A DNA stretch of 64,000 nt from positions 1-64,000 of the forward strand of contig CALEMF010000049.1 in assembly GCA_937911505.1 (NCBI GenBank), in the 5' to 3' direction. Positions 1-8,670 of the stretch are shown here, piece after piece. Below the pieces are notes generated by a model. It had not been told where the DNA came from. It saw nothing but the letters and a program-made list of their open reading frames with translations, and searched no databases. Each line of letters starts with the position of its first letter. The stretch's first letter is position 1. The position numbers were made by a program, and so were the translations under genes. The DNA comes from an uncultured Cytophagales bacterium. Its GTDB lineage: Bacteria; Bacteroidota; Bacteroidia; Cytophagales; Thermonemataceae.

Positions 1-2
1 GT

Positions 3-854
3 AGCGCTGAGGTCAATCAGTATACACTCTCTACTGCCTTTGATATTACCACCGCTTCTTTCACGCCAACTACTAACAATCCATTTTCGGTTGTGGCACA
101 AAATGGCATTGCTTTTTCAAGTGATGGGCGCAGAATGTTTATGCTAGGGGAAGATTTAGTTCATCAATACACTATCGCTGCTCCAGAAATCAATGTACAA
201 GGTAATGGCGTAGATATAGCTAGTGAAGATACCACCCCCAGTGCAACTGACCATACAAGTTTTAGCGACCTCACAACCACTACTCGTACTTTTACCATCC
301 AAAATACAGGTACGGCTGCACTCAATCTTACAGGTACGCCTATTGTATCGATCGCTGGTTCTAGTGACTTTACTATTACCACACAACCCAGTGCTAATAC
401 CATAGTAGGCGGAGGAAGTCTTACCTTTGAGATGACTTACACCCCCAACTCAACAGGTGTTCAAACGGCTACTATCTCCATTGAAAGCAATGACAACGAC
501 GAGCGTGCTTATACATTTGTGGTAGGTAATGAGCAAGACACCCAAGCGTCTGTTACTGCTCTTGAAGAAGAGCAAAAAAGTAGCTTGTACATACCTACTC
601 TTTTCTCCTCTAATACCACTACACCATTTGTAAGAGGAAAGGTAGAAGACATCAAGCAAATTAAGGTAAAAGTTTACACTACAAAGGGACAGCTAGTATT
701 TGAAAGCGCTAATAAAACGCAGCTTACACAAACAGGATGGACAAGCGGAGGATTGCAGGTGGGTATTTACCTATGGACTGTAGAGGGTAGCTTTACAGAT
801 GATACGCCATTAAACATTCAAGGAAAAGTAAGAGGAAAACTCCTTCTATATTAA
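3..854 (+). CDS. C-terminal part of a large secreted protein with a T9SS-like sorting domain (truncated by window edge)
   Basis: The reading frame is open from base 3, so the true start lies outside the window; the GTG at 93 is only an internal codon. The visible part begins with a propeller-like strand repeat (SAEVNQYTLSTAF..., then GIAFSSDGRRMFMLG). It continues with an Ig-like domain of the 'choice-of-anchor D' / ASPM-SPD-2-Hydin type, containing FTIQNTGTAALNLTGTPIV and FEMTYTPNSTGVQTATISI. The last ~85 residues (VKVYTTKGQLVFES, W, VGIYLWTVEGSF, GKVRGKLLLY) resemble the type B gliding-motility-associated sorting domain that sends proteins through the type IX secretion system. Function beyond a surface or secreted protein cannot be told. 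A porT-like gene at 40.5 kb is consistent with this export route. A bidirectional terminator follows. Confidence 0.75.
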   Translation, partial: SAEVNQYTLSTAFDITTASFTPTTNNPFSVVAQNGIAFSSDGRRMFMLGEDLVHQYTIAAPEINVQGNGVDIASEDTTPSATDHTSFSDLTTTTRTFTIQNTGTAALNLTGTPIVSIAGSSDFTITTQPSANTIVGGGSLTFEMTYTPNSTGVQTATISIESNDNDERAYTFVVGNEQDTQASVTALEEEQKSSLYIPTLFSSNTTTPFVRGKVEDIKQIKVKVYTTKGQLVFESANKTQLTQTGWTSGGLQVGIYLWTVEGSFTDDTPLNIQGKVRGKLLLY

Positions 855-898
855 TAGCAGAGAGTAGCTCATACTACTATGTATTTTGTAAGATAGAG

Positions 899-935
899 AA
901 AAGGTTACCTCCATAAATTAAGAGGTAACCTTTTT
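899..935 (+). terminator. Rho-independent terminator between convergent genes
   Basis: A 12-13 bp stem (arms 899-911 and 922-934, AAAGGTTACCTC / GAGGTAACCTTT) with a ~10-base loop ends in a T run. A-rich sequence on the other side would let it also work for the reverse-strand sppA transcript. Confidence 0.8.
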
Positions 936-954
936 ATACGAATGGGGTGCTGTT

Positions 955-1032
955 GTACTAAGGAAGCCGTGCGTATTACCCTAAGCTTAGTACATGATCT
1001 TATTTAATCACAATATCATAAGGAAGCCGTGC
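955..1032. repeat. Short inverted repeat plus echo of the sppA 3' end
   Basis: GTACTAAG (955-962) and CTTAGTAC (986-993) form an 8-bp inverted repeat just beyond the sppA stop. Between the arms lies TAAGGAAGCCGTGC (959-972), which is repeated exactly at 1019-1032 inside the last codons of sppA. Both copies are followed within a few bases by TACCCT. It looks like a small duplication of the gene's 3' end. Confidence 0.55.
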
Positions 1033-2739
1033 TTGAATACCCTTTAGTTCTCTCAGTTGCTTGGCAGTTAAATAATAATCATAAAACTCTCCCAGCTCTT
1101 CTTGCAAAGTAATAGCTCTTGCTTCGTTCATACTCTCGAGAAGTTTTGTAAAAAAGTCTTTTTTAACAGGATAGTATTTCAGCATGTACTCCTCGTCTTT
1201 TAGATCAGCTTCTTTCACAGCTATTTCTACGGCTTTTTCTATCCCTCCTAGTTCATCTACCAAGCCGTTACTTTTGGCTTGCTCTCCTGACCATACCCGT
1301 CCCGATGCGATCTTTTTTAGTGCTGCCACTTTCATGTTTCTTCCTTTGGCGGCTTTGGAAGTAAAGGTCTCATAGCCTCTGTTTACGTTCGATTGAATAA
1401 TCTGTTTTTCAGCTTCAGTCAACTCTCTGGTAGGATTTCCTAAGTCAGAAAAACCTCCCGTATTCACGCGGTCTGCGGTAACGCCAATCTTCTCATTTAA
1501 GAGTTCTTGCGCATTAAATAGTACCCCAAAAATACCAATAGAACCTGTAATCGTATTGGGCTGTGCTACGATGCTATTACAACCCATCGCCATGTAGTAG
1601 CCTCCTGAAGCAGCTACATCTGACATAGAAGCAATGACTGGTTTTTCTTTCTTTAGTAATTGTATTTCTCGCCACATTACATCAGAAGCGAGTGCGCTTC
1701 CACCAGGAGAGTTGATGCGAAGGACTACCGCCTTCACTTTATCGTTCTTACGTACTTTTCGTAGTTCTTTCACAAAAGTAGCAGACCCTATCATTCCATC
1801 ACTTCCTTTACCATCCACAATCTGACCTTCTGCTACAAGGATCGCAATTTTATTTTTGGCATATTCCTTTTCTGCTTTCACTACTTTCTTGTAAGTACCA
1901 ATGCTTACAAAGTTAAGCTTTTCATCATTTTCTACCTTCAGTTGCTTACGAAGTGCCGCACGTGCCTCGTCTTCATATCCTACATCGGTAACAAGCTTAT
2001 ATCTGAGGGCATCTTGTGCTTTTCTTACCAACATCGAATCGGAAATAATGGTAAGTTTATGTAAAGGAATGTTACGAGAGGTAGCTACTTTATTAAGGTA
2101 ATGATCATAGATAGAGTTGAGGTAAGAAGTAGTTTGCTCTCTACTTGCCTCACTCATATCCTCACGCATTAGGGGTTCTACCGCACTTTTGTAATCACCT
2201 ACTCTAAATATAATAGGCTTTACTCCCAGTTTTTCTAATGTTCCCTTTATAAAAGGTACTTCTACTGAAAGGCCATTGAGTTCTACCAATCCAATAGGAT
2301 TCACAAATATCTGATCGGCTACAGAAGCGATATAGTAAGCCCCTTCAGAATAATACTCTGCATAAGCAACGATAAACTTTCCTGATTCTTTAAAGTCTAG
2401 TAAAGCATCACGAATTTCTTCTAGGCTAGCAAAACCAGCCAAAGCTACTTCTGTATCTATGTAAATTCCTTTAATGTTGTCGTCGTCTTTTGCTTTCTCT
2501 ATGACTTGTAGTAAGTCTAACAAGCCTATGGGTGTTACATTACCAGTAAGCTCTGAAAAAGGATCCTCTTGGCTTCGCTCTTCAATGGGGGCGTTGAGGC
2601 TTAAGCGTAATACTGAATTTTCTTCGATATCTGGCGCATCATCTTTAGGCGTAAATATCCAAACTAGGAAAAACCCCAGCAGTAAAAAAATAAAAATACC
2701 TAAGACGGTGGCAAAAGTAGACCTAATAAAAGCTACCAT
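1000..2739 (-). CDS. sppA: Signal peptide peptidase SppA, long (67K) form
   Basis: A membrane-anchored serine protease that degrades cleaved signal peptides. The 579-residue length matches the long two-domain form. Residues ~9-29 form an N-terminal membrane anchor (VLGIFIFLLLGFFLVWIF). The N-terminal half carries the catalytic lysine in VGDYKSAVEP (K184). The C-terminal half carries the nucleophile in AASGGYYMA (S378), preceded by LRINSPGGSALASD. Lys and Ser come from different halves, as in E. coli SppA (Lys209/Ser409). The ATG at 2739 is 116 bp from the divergent folK start, so the two genes share a promoter region. No missing residues were seen. Confidence 0.95.
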   Translation of the reverse strand: MVAFIRSTFATVLGIFIFLLLGFFLVWIFTPKDDAPDIEENSVLRLSLNAPIEERSQEDPFSELTGNVTPIGLLDLLQVIEKAKDDDNIKGIYIDTEVALAGFASLEEIRDALLDFKESGKFIVAYAEYYSEGAYYIASVADQIFVNPIGLVELNGLSVEVPFIKGTLEKLGVKPIIFRVGDYKSAVEPLMREDMSEASREQTTSYLNSIYDHYLNKVATSRNIPLHKLTIISDSMLVRKAQDALRYKLVTDVGYEDEARAALRKQLKVENDEKLNFVSIGTYKKVVKAEKEYAKNKIAILVAEGQIVDGKGSDGMIGSATFVKELRKVRKNDKVKAVVLRINSPGGSALASDVMWREIQLLKKEKPVIASMSDVAASGGYYMAMGCNSIVAQPNTITGSIGIFGVLFNAQELLNEKIGVTADRVNTGGFSDLGNPTRELTEAEKQIIQSNVNRGYETFTSKAAKGRNMKVAALKKIASGRVWSGEQAKSNGLVDELGGIEKAVEIAVKEADLKDEEYMLKYYPVKKDFFTKLLESMNEARAITLQEELGEFYDYYLTAKQLRELKGIQARLPYDIVIK

Positions 2740-2855
2740 AGAATTGACTTTATGAATAAAACGTTTTTTAAATTACAGTTTACAACTGTATTCTTTTATA
2801 GACATTATATGAGTCGGATTGTTACACAAGATGTTACAAAACTTATAAAATACTT

Positions 2856-3341
2856 ATGAATCATGTATTCTTGTTGCTAGGAAGTAACCTTGGTGATCGT
2901 AGCGCTTACCTAACCCGAGCGAAAACGTTATTACAAGAAAAAGTAGGACGTATTGCCGAACAATCTCTCATATACCAAACAGCCGCTTGGGGTCGCACAG
3001 CACAGCCTGATTACTTTAACCAAATCGTTATCGTCGATACAAGTTTATCACCTATACAGTTGCTTACTACCACACAGCAGATAGAAACTACCCTAGAGCG
3101 ACAACGCCTTGAAAAATGGGGCGCTAGAACCATAGATATAGATATTTTATACTATAATCAAGATATCGTTGAAGAGCCAAACTTGATCGTCCCTCATCCT
3201 CGTATTGCTACAAGGCGCTTTACGCTTGTACCTCTGGTAGAGCTCGCTCCTGACTTCATCCATCCGATCTTACACAAGACACAAAAAAAATTATTAGAGA
3301 ACTGCGAAGATCCGCTGCAGGTAAAAGTTTTAGAAAAATAA
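2856..3341 (+). CDS. folK: 2-amino-4-hydroxy-6-hydroxymethyldihydropteridine diphosphokinase
   Basis: HPPK transfers pyrophosphate from ATP to 6-hydroxymethyl-dihydropterin in folate synthesis. At 161 residues it has the usual single-domain size. It opens with the family start VFLLLGSNLGDR, has the substrate and metal-binding segment WGARTIDIDILYYN (the two conserved aspartates of D-x-D), and ends with VPHPRIATRRFTLVPLVEL. It is transcribed divergently from sppA. No other folate gene is adjacent. The identification is firm. Confidence 0.95.
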   Translation: MNHVFLLLGSNLGDRSAYLTRAKTLLQEKVGRIAEQSLIYQTAAWGRTAQPDYFNQIVIVDTSLSPIQLLTTTQQIETTLERQRLEKWGARTIDIDILYYNQDIVEEPNLIVPHPRIATRRFTLVPLVELAPDFIHPILHKTQKKLLENCEDPLQVKVLEK

Positions 3342-3435
3342 ATTACTGATAAACAACTACTTAATTTGATACGTAAGCTAAATACTAGGTAGTTTTTATA
3401 GGCTTTTCCTAACTTTATAGCTGGGTTATCCGTAA

Positions 3436-3520
3436 ATTCATTCAACTTTTCGGAAAGCTAGTTTGTTACCTAGTTGTTATTTTATAAACGTTGAAAAGTG
3501 AATGAATTATTAGTTTTTTA
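3436..3520 (+). other. Long stem with T run, possible folK terminator or small RNA
   Basis: ATTCATTCAACTTTTC (3436-3451) pairs with GAAAAGTGAATGAAT (3493-3507) with one bulged base. About 41 bases lie between the arms, including two CTAG tetramers that could pair inside. A TTTTTT run follows near 3514. It could end the folK transcript or be the body of a small RNA. Confidence 0.4.
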
Positions 3521-3640
3521 AATTATATTTAATAACTTAGTAACCCATAGAATCGTACTTTTCTTCTTCGATAGGTAAGATGGGGTACGGATTTATAATA
3601 TACAATATCATACAATCAATTAAGACTAATAAAAGTAAAC

Positions 3641-3669
3641 AGCTTATTTGATGCGCTATCAAATAAGCT
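3641..3669. promoter_or_regulatory. Perfect 12-bp inverted repeat upstream of nrdA
   Basis: AGCTTATTTGAT (3641-3652), a 5-base loop GCGCT, and ATCAAATAAGCT (3658-3669). The right arm ends 50 bases before the nrdA start codon and no T run follows, so it is unlikely to be a terminator. It fits either an operator for a dimeric regulator or a leader hairpin controlling ribonucleotide reductase; which one is inference. Confidence 0.55.
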
Positions 3670-3719
3670 CAATAGAATATTTTGTTTCAAATCTTTAAAC
3701 CTTAAAACGTTTTAAAGCT

Positions 3720-6089
3720 GTGCTTGTAGTAAAAAGAGATGGTCGCCTAGAATCAGTAAAGTTCGATAAAATTACCGCAAGAATCGAAAAACTTTGCTAT
3801 GGCTTAGAAATGCGCTATGTAGAGCCCATTGAGATAGCCAAAAAAGTAATTGCTGGAATTTATGATAAAATTCCTACCACAGAGTTAGATGAGTTGGCTG
3901 CCAAAACAGCCGCTTCGATGACTACCGTTCACCCAGATTATGCTGTATTAGCCGCAAGAATTGCGATTTCTAATTTGCATAAGGTAACGAGTAAATCTTT
4001 CTCTAATACCGCCAAGCGGCTTTATGAATACATAGACCCTATTACTGAAGAAAAAGCAGGGCTAATCTCTAAGGAAGTGTACGATGTAATCCGTAAGAAT
4101 GCGGCTTTACTCGACTCTACGATTATCTACGACAGAGACTATCACTACGATTACTTTGGTTTTAAGACATTACAGCGCTCTTACTTATTGAAGATGAACA
4201 ATAAGATTGTAGAGCGTCCTCAACATATGCTCATGCGTGTGGCTGTAGGGATTCACGGAGAAGATATTGACTCAGTAATTGAGACCTACAATCTCATGTC
4301 AGAACGTTGGTTTACACACGCTACACCAACGCTCTTTAACGCAGGTACACCTAAGCCACAATTGTCTTCTTGCTTCTTACTCACGATGAAAGAAGATAGC
4401 ATTGATGGCATTTATGATACACTTAAGCAATGTGCGAAAATATCGCAGTCTGCAGGTGGTATCGGTCTGAGCCTCCATAATATACGCGCTACAGGTTCTT
4501 ACATTAAAGGAACGAATGGCCATTCTAATGGTATCATTCCTATGATTCGCGTCTTTAACGATACGGCACGCTACATAGATCAAGGTGGTGGAAAACGTAA
4601 AGGAGCCTTTGCCATGTATTTAGAGCCTTGGCACGCAGACATCTTCGATTTCTTGCAACTTCGTAAGAATCACGGTAAGGAAGAAATGAGGGCCAGAGAC
4701 CTTTTCTATGCGTTATGGATTTCTGATTTGTTTATGAAGCGCGTAGAGGAAAATGGTACTTGGTCATTATTCTGCCCTAACGAAGCACCCGGACTAGCAG
4801 ACTGCTGGGGAAAAGAATTTGAAACCCTTTACGAAAAATACGAGACAGAAGGACGCGCTAGAAAAGTAGTAAAAGCGCAAGATTTATGGTTTGAAATACT
4901 AGAAGCACAGATAGAAACAGGTACACCTTATATGTTGTATAAAGATGCTTGTAACAGCAAATCTAATCAGCAGAACTTGGGTACGATCAAGTCTAGTAAC
5001 TTGTGTACAGAAATTGTAGAGTACACCTCTCCTGATGAGGTAGCGGTTTGTAACTTAGCTTCTTTATCGTTGCCACGTTTTGTAAGAGAAGGAAAGTTCG
5101 ATCATCAAAAACTCTATGAGGTGACAAAGGTGATTACACGTAACCTCAATAAGATCATCGATATCAATTATTATCCTATTAAGGAAGCGGAGAACTCCAA
5201 CTTACGTCACCGTCCTATTGGTATTGGTGTACAAGGATTAGCAGATGCCTTCATTATGTTACGGATGCCTTTCGACTCTGAAGAGGCCAAAGGCTTAAAC
5301 AAAGATATTTTTGAGACCATCTACTACGGCGCACTAGAAGCCTCTATGGAGCTAGCTGAGCAGTATGGTCCCTATGAAACCTTCGAAGGTTCGCCCATTT
5401 CGCAGGGTCAATTCCAGTTTGATCTCTGGGGGGTAACGCCGGATTCGAAGCGTTGGAATTGGGAAGCTTTACGTACCAAGGTAAAAGAAAAAGGGGTAAG
5501 GAATTCATTACTACTTGCACCCATGCCTACGGCCTCTACTTCTCAGATATTGGGTAATAACGAGTGCTTTGAGCCTTACACTTCTAACCTGTATACACGT
5601 CGTGTGCTTTCTGGAGAGTTTGTGATTGTGAACAAGCACTTATTGAAAGACCTGATTGCTCTTGGCTTGTGGAATGATACTATGAAGAATAAATTGATGG
5701 CGGCCAATGGTTCTGTACAGGAAATCAAGGAGATTCCGCAACACATCAAAGATTTGTACAAGACAGGCTGGGAGATCAAGCAGAAAACTATTCTTGACTT
5801 AGCGGCTGATCGTGGTGCTTTCATTTGCCAGAGCCAAAGCTTGAATGTATTTATGCAAGACCCTAACTTCGGTAAGATGACCTCCCTGCACTTCTACGCT
5901 TGGAAGAAAGGGTTGAAAACAGGCATGTATTATCTGAGAACGAAAGCTGCTTCTGATGCGATTAAGTTTACGGTAGATACCAGTAAAGTAAAAGAGCAAG
6001 AAGTAGTAACGGTAGATGCAGAGCAGAAATACAATGATATTAACTGCTCGCTAGACGATCCTGATTCTTGTGAAGCTTGCTCTGGATAG
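3720..6089 (+). CDS. nrdA: Ribonucleoside-diphosphate reductase, class I alpha (large) subunit
   Basis: Makes deoxyribonucleotides from ribonucleoside diphosphates together with a radical-generating beta subunit. It starts with GTG ([18 protein letters not shown]), which begins the N-terminal ATP-cone (residues ~1-90); no nearer ATG suits. Catalytic residues are present: C218 (LSSCFL), N427/C429/E431 (NLCTEI) and C444 ([10 protein letters not shown]). The radical-transfer tyrosine pair is in GMYYLRT. The C-terminal shuttle cysteines are in DSCEACSG. Length (789 aa) is normal. The beta subunit gene nrdB is not adjacent and must be elsewhere. A perfect inverted repeat lies 50 bp upstream of the start, and a terminator follows at 6113. 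Confidence 0.95.
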   Translation: MLVVKRDGRLESVKFDKITARIEKLCYGLEMRYVEPIEIAKKVIAGIYDKIPTTELDELAAKTAASMTTVHPDYAVLAARIAISNLHKVTSKSFSNTAKRLYEYIDPITEEKAGLISKEVYDVIRKNAALLDSTIIYDRDYHYDYFGFKTLQRSYLLKMNNKIVERPQHMLMRVAVGIHGEDIDSVIETYNLMSERWFTHATPTLFNAGTPKPQLSSCFLLTMKEDSIDGIYDTLKQCAKISQSAGGIGLSLHNIRATGSYIKGTNGHSNGIIPMIRVFNDTARYIDQGGGKRKGAFAMYLEPWHADIFDFLQLRKNHGKEEMRARDLFYALWISDLFMKRVEENGTWSLFCPNEAPGLADCWGKEFETLYEKYETEGRARKVVKAQDLWFEILEAQIETGTPYMLYKDACNSKSNQQNLGTIKSSNLCTEIVEYTSPDEVAVCNLASLSLPRFVREGKFDHQKLYEVTKVITRNLNKIIDINYYPIKEAENSNLRHRPIGIGVQGLADAFIMLRMPFDSEEAKGLNKDIFETIYYGALEASMELAEQYGPYETFEGSPISQGQFQFDLWGVTPDSKRWNWEALRTKVKEKGVRNSLLLAPMPTASTSQILGNNECFEPYTSNLYTRRVLSGEFVIVNKHLLKDLIALGLWNDTMKNKLMAANGSVQEIKEIPQHIKDLYKTGWEIKQKTILDLAADRGAFICQSQSLNVFMQDPNFGKMTSLHFYAWKKGLKTGMYYLRTKAASDAIKFTVDTSKVKEQEVVTVDAEQKYNDINCSLDDPDSCEACSG

Positions 6090-6112
6090 GTTTACTTAGA
6101 AATTAATAGTAG

Positions 6113-6149
6113 CGCTCTTGCTTTTGAAATAGAAAGTAAGAGCGTTTTT
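6113..6149 (+). terminator. Terminator of nrdA
   Basis: CGCTCTTGCTTT (6113-6124) pairs with AAAGTAAGAGCG (6133-6144), with one G-U pair, and runs into TTTTT. Confidence 0.8.
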
Positions 6150-6253
6150 GTTTCTTAGATTGCTAACATTAGTACTATATTATATAGAAGAGTCTTTTAA
6201 AAAGCTAACGAACACCCAAAAACTTATGATAACAAGTAAACTTTATTCAACAC

Positions 6254-7531
6254 TTACTTCATTAACAAAAACATCTCTTCAAGATTGATAACCAACGTGT
6301 CGAACTTAGTAATCAGGTCTTGTCCTATATTACCATAAATATGGTCGCGTTCCACTAAGTTTTCTTTAAGTAGCTGTACAGAATCTAGTACCACCTCTTT
6401 ATTTCCAACAGTTAAAGGAAGTTGAATATAGTATCCCTCTGCTTTTATTTTTCCTCCTGCTCCACCCATACTCATTTGAGCTAAGGTATAATTAGCTTCA
6501 ATTTCCTCTCTGTATTTTTTGAAGTAGTCTTCATAGAGTGTAGTAGCATCCGCGCCTGTATCAAATGTAAATACGAGCGTATCTCTCTGGCTTGTGAGTT
6601 GCACCAAAGGTGTCAAGAACATCATAGCCATATTCTGTGACTGATGTACTGAAGTACTTTTTGGCACAATCATCTGTCCAGATTGGGTCATTTGTATTTC
6701 TTTTAGGGCGGCGATGATAGGGTAACCTATGATCCCATTAATCTGGTAATCTATGGGTTGAAAGAATAAAGCTGAATCTGGAAAAACAAGAAATACGGCA
6801 TTTTCTATCTCGATGCTTGCTATAGAAAACTTTGGTGCGATGGCTAGTCCTGACTGTACTTTAATCCCACTAATGGCGTTAACGTCGAAGGTAACATCAA
6901 GCATTTTCATATTCATTGCGGCTGCAGTAGAAGCATTTACCGTAGAGATATTAGCACCTGTATCAAAGATAAAATTGATTGGGTCTTTATCATAAGTAAC
7001 GGGAAGATTGTTAAGCCCTGCTTTATCTTTCTTTAGGGTAATGGCCTGCCTTGAGGGTATAACAACTTTTTGTTTCTGTTGGCCAATAAGCGCCTTCCAG
7101 ATGAGACTAGAATTTTGGAGGGCAGCCAACTCTTCTGTAAAGTACTTAGCGTACTCCTTAAGCTGTAAGGTTGAAGTCTGATAAGCCTCTTCGTAGTTTT
7201 GTAACTTGATATGATTCTGTGATTGAATCTCCAGTAGATCGGCTCGTAGGGAATCCGTCAGTTGATCTTTAAAAGTGGTGAAGAGTGCTTCAATGGCCTT
7301 ATTAGAAGCTTCCAGTCTATTAAAGGCGTTATCTACATAAGCCGCCAGTCTCGTTTTATCGTATGTTTCGAGCTGGTCTTTGTGCTTTTGTAGTAGATCT
7401 CGTGCTTTAAAGAAATCTTTTTGTACGATCAAAGCGTCTATTTGCGCTAAATATGGTGTGTCATCAGCTTGCTTGTCGGGTGAAGTACAAGCAGCGGTTA
7501 TGACTATTAAGGTGTATAGTAGGTATCTCAT
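6254..7531 (-). CDS. Lipoprotein with two retropepsin-like aspartyl protease domains
   Basis: The signal peptide ends in a lipobox (VITAAC, Cys15), so it is a lipid-anchored envelope protein. Residues ~25-150 are helical and TPR-like (KARDLLQKHK, YEEAYQTS). Two tandem protease-like domains follow. The first has FIFDTGANIST (D190) and the flap-like GIIGYPII; the second has FTFDTGADATT (D324) and GNIGQDLI. Each domain carries the D-T-G motif of retropepsin-fold aspartyl proteases, which normally act as dimers, so one chain may supply both halves. Many bacterial members are uncharacterised; the substrate is unknown. The gene is monocistronic, converging on nrdA. Confidence 0.8.
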   Translation of the reverse strand: MRYLLYTLIVITAACTSPDKQADDTPYLAQIDALIVQKDFFKARDLLQKHKDQLETYDKTRLAAYVDNAFNRLEASNKAIEALFTTFKDQLTDSLRADLLEIQSQNHIKLQNYEEAYQTSTLQLKEYAKYFTEELAALQNSSLIWKALIGQQKQKVVIPSRQAITLKKDKAGLNNLPVTYDKDPINFIFDTGANISTVNASTAAAMNMKMLDVTFDVNAISGIKVQSGLAIAPKFSIASIEIENAVFLVFPDSALFFQPIDYQINGIIGYPIIAALKEIQMTQSGQMIVPKSTSVHQSQNMAMMFLTPLVQLTSQRDTLVFTFDTGADATTLYEDYFKKYREEIEANYTLAQMSMGGAGGKIKAEGYYIQLPLTVGNKEVVLDSVQLLKENLVERDHIYGNIGQDLITKFDTLVINLEEMFLLMK

Positions 7532-7616
7532 TGGTAGGGTAATTTAGTGGTTATGAGCAATGAGCCTTATGGGCACCGCTTACTTCAGGACTAACGACAA
7601 ACAATTCTATAAATTG

Positions 7617-7631
7617 CTAGCCGCTGGCTAG
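7617..7631. other. Small GC-rich hairpin
   Basis: CTAGCC-GCT-GGCTAG forms a 6-bp stem with a 3-base loop in the gap upstream of the aspartyl-protease lipoprotein. No T run follows; role unknown. Confidence 0.4.
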
Positions 7632-7718
7632 GTATGCTATTCGTTGTGTATAAGTATTTTTACTTGAGTAGCAAGTTGGTTGATAGTAAGCAAATCTAGT
7701 AAAAGAAGGAAGCAGGAT

Positions 7719-7757
7719 AAAAAGAAAAAGCTGTAAAGAATAAATTTCTTTACAGCT
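7719..7757 (-). terminator. Terminator of the collagen-like lipoprotein gene
   Basis: AGCTGTAAAGAA (7729-7740) and TTCTTTACAGCT (7746-7757) form a perfect 12-bp stem. Read on the reverse strand the stem is followed by a long T-rich run. Confidence 0.85.
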
Positions 7758-7778
7758 TCTATATGAAAGTAAATGTAT

Positions 7779-8435
7779 TTATTCTTTTATCTCTACAATG
7801 GCTATCTCTCCAGAAATTCTAACATTAGCTGAGTTTTCAAAACCAGAGAATAAATCACGGATCTCAATATCTAAGGAAAGCGTGCCTGCCTCTTCATTAT
7901 AAGTAAGTTCATCAATATCTATAAGATCGCTAGGAGTATCTGATGCAAACTCATTTACTGTCCAGATTTGTAATTGATTACCTACTAGAACAGCACAACG
8001 AAGATCCGTAATTTCAATAAAGTTTACCAAATCGGGATCATCAATATCTGAAAGTGAGGAGATTTCTTCAAAGCCAGAGTTTAAACCAATATTTATTTCC
8101 AAGACTGACTGGGCTAAAGTATCACTAGTACTGATCTCAATCCTTCCTCCACCATCTCTAAGAGTTGCAGTAGCGTATGGAAGGAGTTCAGGGCCTCTAT
8201 CGACTTCAAAGACATCAACTTCTGGAGAACCTCCCAAGTCTGTACCATCAGAAAGTTGTGCGCCTTCTATTTCAAGAGTAAGCGTACCTAAATCAGGTAG
8301 GATAGAGCCGCCGTCCGCATCCATACCCGGAGGGCCTTGTGGACCAGGATCGCCCTCTTCGCCTCGCCTACAATTGGTGAATAATACAATAAGGGTTAAT
8401 AGGCATAGTGTAAACAGCCCTTTGAATTTTTGCAT
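7779..8435 (-). CDS. Putative lipoprotein with a short collagen-like segment
   Basis: The signal peptide ends at a lipobox (VLFTNC, Cys22). Directly after it comes a short Gly-X-Y run (GDPGPQGPPGMDADGG), the pattern used by collagen-like tethers on bacterial surface proteins. The remaining ~175 residues are acidic and beta-rich with no recognised family or catalytic motif. It is probably a surface-exposed or periplasmic-face lipoprotein; function not assigned. It has its own terminator. Confidence 0.65.
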   Translation of the reverse strand: MQKFKGLFTLCLLTLIVLFTNCRRGEEGDPGPQGPPGMDADGGSILPDLGTLTLEIEGAQLSDGTDLGGSPEVDVFEVDRGPELLPYATATLRDGGGRIEISTSDTLAQSVLEINIGLNSGFEEISSLSDIDDPDLVNFIEITDLRCAVLVGNQLQIWTVNEFASDTPSDLIDIDELTYNEEAGTLSLDIEIRDLFSGFENSANVRISGEIAIVEIKE

Positions 8436-8527
8436 AAATATAAGCGTTTAAAGCGTACTAATACGCTATAATATGAATAAAACAAACTATGAAATAACCT
8501 TAGCAATTATTGTACTATTGAAGTCGT

Positions 8528-8564
8528 CTTGATTTTTTCTATTTCTTAGAAATAAAAGATCAAG
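8528..8564. other. A/T-rich hairpin downstream of the DUF697 gene
   Basis: Outer stem CTTGAT / ATCAAG (8528-8533, 8559-8564) and inner stem TATTTC / GAAATA (8540-8545, 8549-8554) form an interrupted hairpin. It could end the reverse-strand transcript from 8671 onward. The only other feature in this 235-bp gap is the small palindrome GATTCC-AAA-GGAATC near 8645. Confidence 0.35.
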
Positions 8565-8670
8565 ATAAATTCATTGTACAAGGTAGATTTGTAGTGAACG
8601 CTTTTTGATCGTTATATGTAAATATGTTGTTTTTTTCTGACGATTCCAAAGGAATCCTAAAGAGGTAGCC

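Larger units (their letters stand above)
3342..3719. other. Structured intergenic region between folK and nrdA
   Basis: 378 bp without a convincing gene; reverse-strand reading frames here are short and unlike any family I recognise. It holds a long-range stem at 3436-3507 followed by a T run, and a perfect 12-bp inverted repeat at 3641-3669 just before nrdA; both are listed separately. No clear pair of NrdR boxes and no known riboswitch were recognised. Confidence 0.6.

Noticed and set aside
93-854. GTG at 93 as the start of the first gene
   Set aside because: The frame is open to base 3 with coding character (SAEVNQYTL...), so the gene runs off the left edge.
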